DNA of 25,383 bases from a virus, in the IMG/VR virus record IMGVR_UViG_3300044491_000369, positions 1-25,383 of that record. One strand, 5' to 3'. Below the pieces are notes generated by a model that was not told the DNA's origin, did no database searches, and worked only from the letters and a program-made list of their open reading frames with translations. The translations under genes were made by a program, and so were the position numbers. Numbering within the stretch: position 1 is the first letter of the stretch; every line of letters begins with the position of its first letter. Shown piece by piece: positions 1 to 6,779 of the stretch.

Positions 1-125
1 CCACTAATAGGTATAGGTCTTCTTAGGAGGCTTGTATGTGGCTAATAGAGGTTAACACGCGCCACCTTCACAGCAAGCTACTACTTTTTGTTTGTATGAG
101 GGACAAGAGGGGTTGTTGCAGTATA

Positions 126-166
126 AAAGAAAAAGAGCACCCGGTTGGAAGATGCTCTCGTTCTTT
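126..166 (+). terminator. Probable Rho-independent terminator
   Basis: AGAGCA at 134-139 pairs with TGCTCT at 153-158. AAAGAA at 126-131 can pair with TTCTTT at 161-166, with a small internal loop between the two helices. A T-rich run follows. It would end transcription coming from the left edge. The 13-base loop and interrupted stem make it weaker than the terminator after the capsid gene. Confidence 0.5.
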
Positions 167-235
167 GTTTATATCTTATCACATTTATTTATATATACAA
201 ATTACAAAAGTAAAACTATTTATTACTTTCTGCGT

Positions 236-264
236 TTGACTTTGTTTGACATTCGTTCTAATCT
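236..264 (+). promoter_or_regulatory. Possible sigma-70-type promoter upstream of the packaging operon
   Basis: TTGACT at 236-241 is followed after 17 bases by TAATCT at 259-264, a TANNNT type -10 box. A second TTGACA at 246-251 lies ten bases on, with a poorer partner. It sits after the terminator at 126-166 and before the first plausible gene, where a promoter is expected. The -10 match is modest, and this is a guess from motifs only. Confidence 0.28.
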
Positions 265-330
265 GTTTAATTACAAACAGTTCAAGATACTGGCTCTTAA
301 AATATCTTGTACGACTAGAACAAAAGTAAG

Positions 331-420
331 CGGTCTAGCCAGCCCGTATGTCGTCCGTTAAGGGACATTCCTCGGAGTATTTAAATTTTGTGTTGGGCGG
401 GTCCGCACAGGGTTAGCTGT
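331..420. other. GC-rich patch, candidate cos or structured leader
   Basis: This stretch is visibly more G+C-rich than the AT-rich DNA around it and carries no believable reading frame. It contains ATGTC at 348-352 facing GACAT at 364-368, with CC/GG pairs inside, and a run of G/C at 394-405. Phages that carry an HNH protein beside TerL generally package from cos sites near these genes. That makes this patch, or the hairpins at 682-776, a candidate cos region. No cohesive end can be seen directly. Confidence 0.25.
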
Positions 421-489
421 ACCTACCATTAAAAAGTTTGGGTGGGGGCAATAAAAAAAATATTCAAAGTTGGGTGCTACTATAAAAAA

Positions 490-681
490 ATGACTTTAGA
501 TTATATACAAAATGGAATGAGATTTAAAGTTAATAGAAACCAAATAACTTACATCAAGAATAAAAAAATTATAGACACTTGGACACAGCCAAATCTAAAT
601 CCAAAAGCTCTTGAACGATATGTAATCGACAGAATGATTTCTTTAGCTTATCTCTACAAAGAGGAATTAATTCGACTATAA
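490..681 (+). CDS. Small protein of unknown function
   Basis: A 63-residue frame starts at ATG 490. The frame is open further upstream to a GTG at 442, but that stretch has no ribosome site and overlaps the structured leader. The ATG at 490 also lacks a clear Shine-Dalgarno sequence, and an in-frame ATG at 517 is another option. The product is mixed-charge, rich in Lys, Asn, Ile and Tyr, with a likely amphipathic C-terminal helix (around PKALERYVIDRMISLAYLYK). I do not recognise a family. Its place just ahead of the HNH and terminase genes is where a small terminase often lies. However, it is much shorter than usual and no helix-turn-helix is evident, so that role is not claimed. Confidence 0.45.
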   Translation: MTLDYIQNGMRFKVNRNQITYIKNKKIIDTWTQPNLNPKALERYVIDRMISLAYLYKEELIRL

Positions 682-776
682 TAAAACCTATGGTTTTAGA
701 TTTAAATGTTAAGATGATTATGTCGGCTCCACTAACCGATATCCTCCCATCACTGGCTATTCTTTCGGGGATAGCC
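682..776 (+). promoter_or_regulatory. Three tandem hairpins before the HNH gene
   Basis: TAAAACC at 682-688 pairs with GGTTTTA at 692-698 around a 3-base loop. ATGTCGG at 720-726 pairs with CCGATAT at 736-742 (one G-T pair, 9-base loop). GGCTAT at 755-760 pairs with ATAGCC at 771-776, extended inward by C762-G769, and is followed by TTATTC. The last could be a weak terminator or attenuator. Together they form a compact structured spacer between two genes. They could instead be protein-binding sites for DNA packaging. Confidence 0.4.
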
Positions 777-802
777 TTATTCAAAAGGAGTCTAGGCACA
801 CC

Positions 803-1195
803 ATGAGTAAAATAAGTTGGGACCCGGAAAACGAAACTTTTCAAGAGTTTAAACAGAGGCGTAGTGCTTCTTCGGGGGTATCCGGAATGGGGCAGAAAAA
901 ACGAGAAGGCACCGGCAAAAAAAATCTATCTGAGCTTCGGGAGAAAGCTTTACAGAGAGCAAACAATGTTTGTGAATGGCCGAGTTGCAATTCTAAAAAA
1001 TGGCTAGAGATGGCGCACTTAAAAGCAAAGGGTATGGGTGGAGCAAACAGAGATATATCTGACGACCCTATGAATGTATGTATGTTGTGTAAACATCATC
1101 ATGACATCTTTGATGGTAGACAACAAGTTGGTTCCCAACGCGAGTATACTGAACTCTTAAAGGGATTTCTTGTGTTACAGTGGAGAGTGAAATGA
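803..1195 (+). CDS. HNH endonuclease, packaging-associated
   Basis: This 130-residue protein has a clear HNH fold in its second half: zinc-ligand pairs C57/C62 and C93/C96, the AH dipeptide at 71-72, N91, and a His run at 98-100 followed by DIFDG. The first 50 residues are charged and probably disordered. Small HNH proteins encoded beside TerL are common in HK97-type cos phages. In HK97 itself gp74 supports terminase cleavage of DNA at cos, so a DNA-nicking role in packaging is likely here, though a free-standing homing nuclease cannot be excluded. AAGGAG at 785-790 lies 12 bases before the ATG, which is rather far. The stop overlaps the next start (ATGA), implying coupled translation with the following gene. 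Confidence 0.85.
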   Translation: MSKISWDPENETFQEFKQRRSASSGVSGMGQKKREGTGKKNLSELREKALQRANNVCEWPSCNSKKWLEMAHLKAKGMGGANRDISDDPMNVCMLCKHHHDIFDGRQQVGSQREYTELLKGFLVLQWRVK

Positions 1196-1473
1196 GTGAT
1201 GTGTACAGTGAACTTAAAGAGTTCAATCCGAAAGCAATGATAATTGACGACTTTGAAGAAGCATACCTTGGTTACTCTTCAGACGGTAAAGCAATCTATG
1301 ATTTTTATACAATGTTGGATTTAGTTATTGATGGTATCTACGAAGACGCAGAAGAAGAGATAACGGAAGACCAAGCTTATAGCGAGGCTTACTCACATCT
1401 TGACTATAATGTTATCAATGCCTATGTAGGTGAACACACTCCAATAATTATGTATAAAGAACTTCATGAATAA
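1192..1473 (+). CDS. Conserved small acidic phage protein, function unknown
   Basis: The protein has 93 residues from ATG 1192. That start is chosen because GGAG at 1182-1185 is spaced six bases from it and the ATG overlaps the HNH stop as ATGA; a GTG at 1180 would add four residues. The protein is strongly acidic. The pattern of GY, then YD, then a helix with a DxAYxEA-like stretch, then DYNVINAYVGEHTPI near the C-terminus resembles a small family common in unrelated phages. That family has no role known to me. I see no helix-turn-helix or metal site. Its position between HNH and TerL could suggest a packaging accessory role, but that is inference. It overlaps the TerL start by eight bases. 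Confidence 0.75.
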   Translation: MSDVYSELKEFNPKAMIIDDFEEAYLGYSSDGKAIYDFYTMLDLVIDGIYEDAEEEITEDQAYSEAYSHLDYNVINAYVGEHTPIIMYKELHE

Positions 1474-2698
1474 CAAGTATGTTCCTAAACTTCCTGCTCT
1501 GCACGAGGGACAACTTAAAGTAGCAAAATCCGAAGCTCGTTGGAAAATTTTATGTGCAGGTAGACGATTTGGTAAAACACGACTTGGTGTTCAATTATGT
1601 TTAGATATAGCTTTGCGAGGTGGTCGTGCTTGGTGGGTTGCTCCTACATTCTCAATTGCTAGAGTTGGTTGGAGAGATATAGCTGCCTCAGCAAAATCAT
1701 TCCCCAAAGAAATAGAGCCAAAGGTATCACTAGCTAATATGCAAATTGATTTAGCTAACGGGGGTTCTATTGCAGTAAGGTCTGCTGACAATCCTCAAAG
1801 ACTTCGTGGTGAGGGTCTTGATTTCTTAGTTATGGATGAGGCTGCTTTCGTTAAACCGGAGGTATGGCAAGAAGTTCTTAGACCTACTCTTACAGAAAGA
1901 AAAGGTTCAGCATTATTTATTAGCACGCCTATTGGAAGAAACAACTGGTTTTATGACTTGTGGGAAACAGCAGAGGAAGCAGACAACTGGGAGAGATTTA
2001 AATTTGCTACTACTGACAATCCTATGATTGACCCCGAAGAAGTTGAAGCGGCTAGAAAAGAAGTAGGCTCTATTGTTTTTGCTCAAGAGTATTTAGCTGA
2101 GTTTGTAGATGCCGGTCAAGGTATGCTTAGGCCAGAATGGCTTCACTATTTCTCTATGGTTCCAGATTCAGTAGGAAATATTAAATGTTTAGTCGAAGGT
2201 TCAGAATATTACTTATCTAACTTAGATAAATTTGGAATAGTTGACTTAGCAACAACAACAAATAAAGATTCTGATTTTACTGTAATTACATCATTTGCGA
2301 GAACTCCAGACAATAGATTACTTGTTATTGACATGACTAGAGCAAAATTAGAAGGTCCAGATATTATTCCGGCGATAAAACGCGCAATGGACAAAAATAA
2401 GCTAAAATATGTAGGTATAGAACGCCAAGGTTTTCAAACTACAATAATCCAGATGGCGCAACGAGCTGGTATTAAAGTTAAAAATCTTAAAACGGATAAA
2501 GACAAGATTACACGCGCACTTCCTTTATCTGCCCGTATGGAATCGGGAGATGTATTTTTGTTAAGAGATACGCATTGGCTTCCAGAAGTAGAAAGAGAAA
2601 TAATGACTTTTCCTGCTGGAGCACACGATGATATCATTGACACATTATCTTATGGTGTTCAAATGTTACAAGAACAACGAGGCTGGAGCGCGTATTAA
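1466..2698 (+). CDS. terL: Terminase large subunit (packaging ATPase and nuclease)
   Basis: This 410-residue protein is the motor that cuts concatemeric DNA and pumps it through the portal into the prohead. The N-terminal ATPase has Walker A AGRRFGKT at 31-38, Walker B FLVMDEAA at 120-127 with D124/E125, and the coupling motif FISTP at 151-155. The C-terminal RNase H-like nuclease has its acidic residues at D260 (GIVDLATT), E319 (VGIERQGF) and the D388/D389/D392 cluster (AHDDIIDT). All key residues are present and the length is usual for the family. The start at 1466 overlaps the preceding stop. The portal gene follows after two bases, so packaging and head genes are probably co-transcribed. 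No small terminase subunit was recognised upstream. Confidence 0.97.
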   Translation: MNNKYVPKLPALHEGQLKVAKSEARWKILCAGRRFGKTRLGVQLCLDIALRGGRAWWVAPTFSIARVGWRDIAASAKSFPKEIEPKVSLANMQIDLANGGSIAVRSADNPQRLRGEGLDFLVMDEAAFVKPEVWQEVLRPTLTERKGSALFISTPIGRNNWFYDLWETAEEADNWERFKFATTDNPMIDPEEVEAARKEVGSIVFAQEYLAEFVDAGQGMLRPEWLHYFSMVPDSVGNIKCLVEGSEYYLSNLDKFGIVDLATTTNKDSDFTVITSFARTPDNRLLVIDMTRAKLEGPDIIPAIKRAMDKNKLKYVGIERQGFQTTIIQMAQRAGIKVKNLKTDKDKITRALPLSARMESGDVFLLRDTHWLPEVEREIMTFPAGAHDDIIDTLSYGVQMLQEQRGWSAY

Positions 2699-2700
2699 TA

Positions 2701-5493
2701 ATGGCTGAAAACAAGTCAAGATTTTCAAAAGCATTAGATTGGTTGAATGCACCAACTGATGCAAGAGTTCGTAGAGAACAAAAAGGTTTACTTGTAAACC
2801 AATCAGAGTATTCATATTTAAATCAAGCAGTTATGGGTTACAATACTCAGTCTGGTTACTTTGACCACAAAAAATTAGCAGAACTAGGAGATGGTACAGG
2901 AAACTCTGCTGTTATTGCATGTCTTAGTGTTTTAGCAACCTCATTCGCAGAACCTGGACTTTTAGTAGCAACAAGAAATGCTGAAGGTGATTATTCACAA
3001 GATATGAACCATCCAATGGCTAGATTGTTTAGAAAACCAAATCCTTACATGACACAACAGTTATTAGCTAACTATATTGTTACTTCTTTAAATGCAAACG
3101 GCGATGCTTTTATTTATAAAAATAGGAATCAAAGAGGACAAGTTGTAGAATTAGTTCCTTTAATGCCTCACTTAGTAGAAGCTAAAGGTAACGAAAACGA
3201 ACTTATTACACATTTTGATTATCAACCACAAGGTGGTATGCAGGGTGAAGATTCTGTAAAGATAGAAAAAAAAGATATGATTCATTTACGCCAAGCTGTT
3301 GACCCAAACAACATGAGGCGAGGACTTGCTCCACTTAGAGGCGTTCTAAGAGAAATAGCAGGAGACGAAGCCGCAGGACAATACACTGCTGCTTTGTTGC
3401 ACAATATGGCAGTACCCGGAGTAATTCTCTCTCCAAGAGATGACCAGATGGGTGGGCCAACAAGAGAAGAAGCCGAAGCTATTGCTGAAATGTATAAGCA
3501 AAAGTTTGGGGGTAAGAACAGAGGTGCTCCTATGGTCTTATCCGGTGCTATGAATGTAGAAATCGTTTCTTTCTCACCAGACCAAATGAAGTTGGCAGAA
3601 TTAAGAAGAATACCAGAAGAAAGAGTTTCAGCGGTACTTGGCGTTCCAGCTATTCTCGCAGGACTCGGCGCTGGTCTTGATTCGGCAACTTACTCAAATA
3701 CAAAAGAACTGAGAGAGTTCTTTACAGAGTCTAAACTAGTTCCAATGTGGAACATGGTTGCGCAAGATTTGACTCATCAATTGTTACGACCAGAGTTTGA
3801 CAGTAGTGATAACGAATACGCAGAATTTGATATTTCTAATGTTAGAGCTTTAGCTGATGACAAAGACAATCTCTATAAACGCATGAACACTGCTGTACAA
3901 GGGGGTTGGGTAACAATTGGCGAAGCAAGAAAAGTTGTAGGATTAGAGGCAGATGATAGACATGATGTTTACTTAAGACCTTTAAATATGATTCAAGTTA
4001 CAGAAGATGGTTCACCACTTCTTAATGATAACCCTACAGAAGAACCTGCTCCGGCAAATAACAATGATGACGAAGAAAGCAAGCTAACAAGTATTGACCT
4101 TCCGCCAGAAGTTGAAAGAGAAGATGTTCCAAAACTAACTCCAACTTACTTGAACGAAGAAAAATATATAGCAGAGATGCCTAATGGCTCATATTGTATT
4201 ATAAGTCATGAAGACGGCGAAATAATTAAGTGCTTTGATTCAAGACAAGAAGCAGAAAATTTTCTTAATAATAAAAAAGAACCAGCTGCTTTGATGAAAG
4301 ATACCTATACGACTATAGAAGAAGCTCAAGAAAGAGCAAAAGAACTAGGTTGTGAAGGAACACACTTTATTGAAGTAGATGGAGATAAATTCTATATGGC
4401 TTGTGCTACACACCAAGATTATTTAGATACAGTCCACAAACCTAAAAAAAATCAAGACATACAAGAACTTAAAGTATCTTTAGAAGAAGCAGAAACAATG
4501 TACGAAAAAGGTGATAAATTACACAGTCCAGAAGAAAAAGCTCCTAAAAAAATAACAAACTTTCCTAAGAGTGGAGATAACCAAAAAATAAGTTTGTCTA
4601 ACTCACAACATAAACAATTCCCTAGTCACGCTTATGTTAAAGATTTAAAGGAAAACTGGCCAGAGATTTGGAGAAGAGCAGGTACCGGTGGTAATCCTCC
4701 TACTTCATTTACTGGTAATGATGCTTTTAATAGATGGACAGCTTACAAAGGCGGAGACAGAAGTGAATCAGTTCTTAACTGGGTTAAGAGAAGAGAACGC
4801 TTTATGAACCGTCATAAGAAAAATAACAGACTTAACGGCACTATTGCTGTAATGAAATGGGGCGGTGTAACAGCCGGTGGTGTTTCACAAATGAAGTCAG
4901 TTGTTAATGATTATAAAAAAGTTATTAGAGAGAGAAGAAAAAAATCTCTTCATATTGCAGAAGAATATTTAATGAAAGCTGTATCTGATAGAGTTAGAAC
5001 AGCTCTTACAAATAAAGTAGAAGACCATAATAAAAGTAATCCAAAACATAGAGCAACATTAACAATGCTTATTGCAGTATTTAACAGAGGTGTTGGAGCT
5101 TACAGAACTAATCCTGGTTCAGTAAGGGGTAATGTTACATCAGCTGACCAGTGGGCAATGGCCAGAGTTAACGGGTTTATAAGAGCATTAAAAACAGGTA
5201 AGTTTAGAAGAAAACCTTACGACCAAGACTTACTACCAAGTTCACATCCATTGTCTTCTAAAAAATCTGGAACTAAAGCAGATTCAGTTGCAGTAGGTCA
5301 AGCAGTAAGTTGGTCAATCAACAAAGACCCAGACCCACCATCAATTGTTCACGGTATTGTTACATCAGTAAATGACGATGAAGCAACTGTTATGGTATGG
5401 GCTCGTTTAGAAAATGGTGACCATCAGAAGACTGATAGAAGCGTAAAGATAGCTATTTCAAAGCTCAAAATAATATCAGACTTTAGACAATAA
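2701..5493 (+). CDS. Portal protein with long C-terminal multidomain extension
   Basis: The portal forms the ring at the head vertex through which DNA is packaged. Residues 1-435 are a typical HK97-family portal, with landmarks LNANGDAF near 130-137, MIHLRQAVDPNN near 193-204 and GVPAILAGLGAGLDSATYSN near 314-333. HK97 portals usually end near 400-450 residues, whereas this one has 930. After an acidic linker (435-480) come several pieces: a small segment (488-525); a segment with TTIEEAQERAKELGCEGTH and MACATHQDY (537-574); a basic region with WPEIWRRAG and AVMKWGG (640-735); a region with NRGVGAYRTNPGSV and DQWAMARVNGF (795-828); and a last SH3/Tudor-like barrel (about 860-925). Similar pieces recur in portals and proteases of other environmental phages, but I cannot give them functions. 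Confidence 0.93.
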   Translation: MAENKSRFSKALDWLNAPTDARVRREQKGLLVNQSEYSYLNQAVMGYNTQSGYFDHKKLAELGDGTGNSAVIACLSVLATSFAEPGLLVATRNAEGDYSQDMNHPMARLFRKPNPYMTQQLLANYIVTSLNANGDAFIYKNRNQRGQVVELVPLMPHLVEAKGNENELITHFDYQPQGGMQGEDSVKIEKKDMIHLRQAVDPNNMRRGLAPLRGVLREIAGDEAAGQYTAALLHNMAVPGVILSPRDDQMGGPTREEAEAIAEMYKQKFGGKNRGAPMVLSGAMNVEIVSFSPDQMKLAELRRIPEERVSAVLGVPAILAGLGAGLDSATYSNTKELREFFTESKLVPMWNMVAQDLTHQLLRPEFDSSDNEYAEFDISNVRALADDKDNLYKRMNTAVQGGWVTIGEARKVVGLEADDRHDVYLRPLNMIQVTEDGSPLLNDNPTEEPAPANNNDDEESKLTSIDLPPEVEREDVPKLTPTYLNEEKYIAEMPNGSYCIISHEDGEIIKCFDSRQEAENFLNNKKEPAALMKDTYTTIEEAQERAKELGCEGTHFIEVDGDKFYMACATHQDYLDTVHKPKKNQDIQELKVSLEEAETMYEKGDKLHSPEEKAPKKITNFPKSGDNQKISLSNSQHKQFPSHAYVKDLKENWPEIWRRAGTGGNPPTSFTGNDAFNRWTAYKGGDRSESVLNWVKRRERFMNRHKKNNRLNGTIAVMKWGGVTAGGVSQMKSVVNDYKKVIRERRKKSLHIAEEYLMKAVSDRVRTALTNKVEDHNKSNPKHRATLTMLIAVFNRGVGAYRTNPGSVRGNVTSADQWAMARVNGFIRALKTGKFRRKPYDQDLLPSSHPLSSKKSGTKADSVAVGQAVSWSINKDPDPPSIVHGIVTSVNDDEATVMVWARLENGDHQKTDRSVKIAISKLKIISDFRQ

Positions 5494-5577
5494 AAAACTA
5501 AATCCCTAAAACATAGTATAAAATAGTTAAGACGCACATCTGAATATTCTATTGTACAATTTAAGATTGAAGGATGT
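5494..5577 (+). promoter_or_regulatory. Spacer with two palindromes before the protease gene
   Basis: GAATATTC at 5542-5549 and ATTGTACAAT at 5551-5560 are perfect palindromes set one base apart. GAAGGA at 5569-5574 is the probable ribosome site for the ATG at 5578, with a tight three-base gap. TATAAA lies upstream at about 5519-5524 without a convincing -35 box. A regulator site or a short structured leader is possible. Confidence 0.25.
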
Positions 5578-6756
5578 ATGGATAACGAATCTAAAAATAT
5601 AGACATAGAGTTAAAAGATAACTCTGGTCAAGTCGAAGCAGTTTTCAGTTTGTTCAACTCCCTTGACAGCGATGGAGATGTTGTTGTACCGGGAGCTGTC
5701 AAATCTGGTTTTAAAAATAATCAAGTACCTATGGTTTGGTCTCACAAATGGGACATGCCTATTGGAAAAGGTACAATCGCACAAGATGATGATAAAGCAG
5801 TGTTTAAAGGTGAGTTCTTTATGGACACAGAGTCTGGCAAAGAAGCTTATAATCTTGTAAAAAACATGGGCGATATGCAACAATGGTCTTTTGGCTACAA
5901 AGTAAACGATTCTGAGTTTGCTAAAGCAAAAACACAAGATGGCGAAACAAACGCTAGATATCTTAAAGACCTTACAGTTTACGAAGTTTCTCCTGTTCTA
6001 GTTGGAGCTAATCAAGATACATATACTCTTGCTATAAAGTCAAACACAGAATTACTTAAAGAAATCACAAGCGAAAAAAACGGCGAAGAAGAGGTTGAAG
6101 TTTCTTCTAGCTGTGATTGCAACTGTGGTTCTAAAGGTTATGGAGATGACGAACAAGAAAAAAAATCATGTAAGTATCACGAAGGTGGTTCTTGTATGAA
6201 GATGGAAGAGGATAAAAAAGAAATGAAAAGTGAAGAAGATTTAGAGATTTCAGAAGGAAGCAAACCTTTCTCTGATGAAGTCAAAGATGTGCTTGCCGCA
6301 TTGGATGACTTAGTCGCAAGAGCAAAAGCAATAGCCTTGCTCCGCGGCGAAGATGGTAGGAAATTAGGCGTTAAAGCCACTGAAGCACTTCGTGCAGTCG
6401 CAGACGACTTGCAAGATGCTTGGACCGAAGTAGATGAGTTCATCGGAACTATCGGAACTGAGGGTGCTTTAGAGTTAGAAGTAGAAGAAGAACTTGTGGA
6501 AGATGAGCCAGCTGAAACAGAAGAGGTAGCTGAGGCTTCAACTGATACTATTGATGTTGAAACAGAAGTCGAAGAAGTTACTGAGGAAGAAGCTTCAGTA
6601 GAGGAATCTGCTGAAGAAGAACCGGAAGATGAAGCTGCTGAAGAAGAAACTCCAGAAGATAACACTGATTCCTCTGACGAAGAATTTGACGCAGAGTGGG
6701 TGAGGGCTCAGCAGATTATCGCTGAATCCTTAGTCGAAGAAATAGAAGAAGTATAA
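5578..6756 (+). CDS. Prohead protease fused to a Cys cluster and acidic tail
   Basis: This is a 392-residue protein. Residues 1-155 match the HK97 prohead protease family, which cleaves the scaffold-like N-terminus of the capsid protein during head maturation. Likely active-site regions are H56 (VWSHKWD), S104 (QQWSFGY) and the VYEVSPVLVGAN segment at 134-145. Residues 179-206 hold five cysteines and a histidine (C179, C181, C183, C198, H201, C206), unusual for this family and suggestive of metal binding. Residues 233-292 are helical and resemble the tail of many actinophage-type proteases. From 296 to the end the chain is very rich in Glu. The acidic tail may act as scaffold. Codons in roughly 6250-6480 are visibly richer in G and C than in the first half. 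Confidence 0.9.
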   Translation: MDNESKNIDIELKDNSGQVEAVFSLFNSLDSDGDVVVPGAVKSGFKNNQVPMVWSHKWDMPIGKGTIAQDDDKAVFKGEFFMDTESGKEAYNLVKNMGDMQQWSFGYKVNDSEFAKAKTQDGETNARYLKDLTVYEVSPVLVGANQDTYTLAIKSNTELLKEITSEKNGEEEVEVSSSCDCNCGSKGYGDDEQEKKSCKYHEGGSCMKMEEDKKEMKSEEDLEISEGSKPFSDEVKDVLAALDDLVARAKAIALLRGEDGRKLGVKATEALRAVADDLQDAWTEVDEFIGTIGTEGALELEVEEELVEDEPAETEEVAEASTDTIDVETEVEEVTEEEASVEESAEEEPEDEAAEEETPEDNTDSSDEEFDAEWVRAQQIIAESLVEEIEEV

Positions 6757-6779
6757 GCAATATAGATAGGAATCTAAAA

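Larger units (their letters stand above)
1..489. other. Non-coding leader region before the packaging genes
   Basis: No convincing gene is seen in this stretch. Frame 1 is open from the left edge to a stop at 43-45 (about 14 residues ending in LVCG) and could be the tail of an upstream gene, but it is too short to judge. An exact AGGAGG at 25-30 precedes an ATG at 36, yet the reading frame behind it runs through a terminator hairpin and has a Cys/His-rich, unphage-like composition. The stretch holds a hairpin near 126-166, a possible promoter near 236-264 and a patch at 331-420 visibly richer in G+C than its surroundings. Lying directly upstream of the HNH and terminase genes, it is a reasonable place for a packaging site. 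Confidence 0.5.

Noticed and set aside
36-239. 67-residue frame behind a perfect AGGAGG
   Set aside because: It runs through the hairpin at 126-166, is Cys/His-rich and has a composition unlike the phage genes. The ribosome site alone is not enough support, though it cannot be fully excluded.
92-361. 89-residue TTG-started frame
   Set aside because: There is no ribosome site, it overlaps the terminator and promoter-like sequences, and no protein-like pattern is seen.
1-480. tRNA or tmRNA in the leader
   Set aside because: I looked for a T-loop with flanking five-pair stem and an acceptor stem and found none that fits; the GC-rich patch does not fold as a cloverleaf by eye.
569-844. Minus-strand 91-residue frame
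   Set aside because: It overlaps two + strand genes and the hairpin spacer, and no other minus-strand gene exists in the window.
6177-6665. Minus-strand Ser-rich 162-residue frame
   Set aside because: It is the mirror of the Glu-rich tail of the protease; GAA/GAG runs read as Ser and Phe codons on the other strand.
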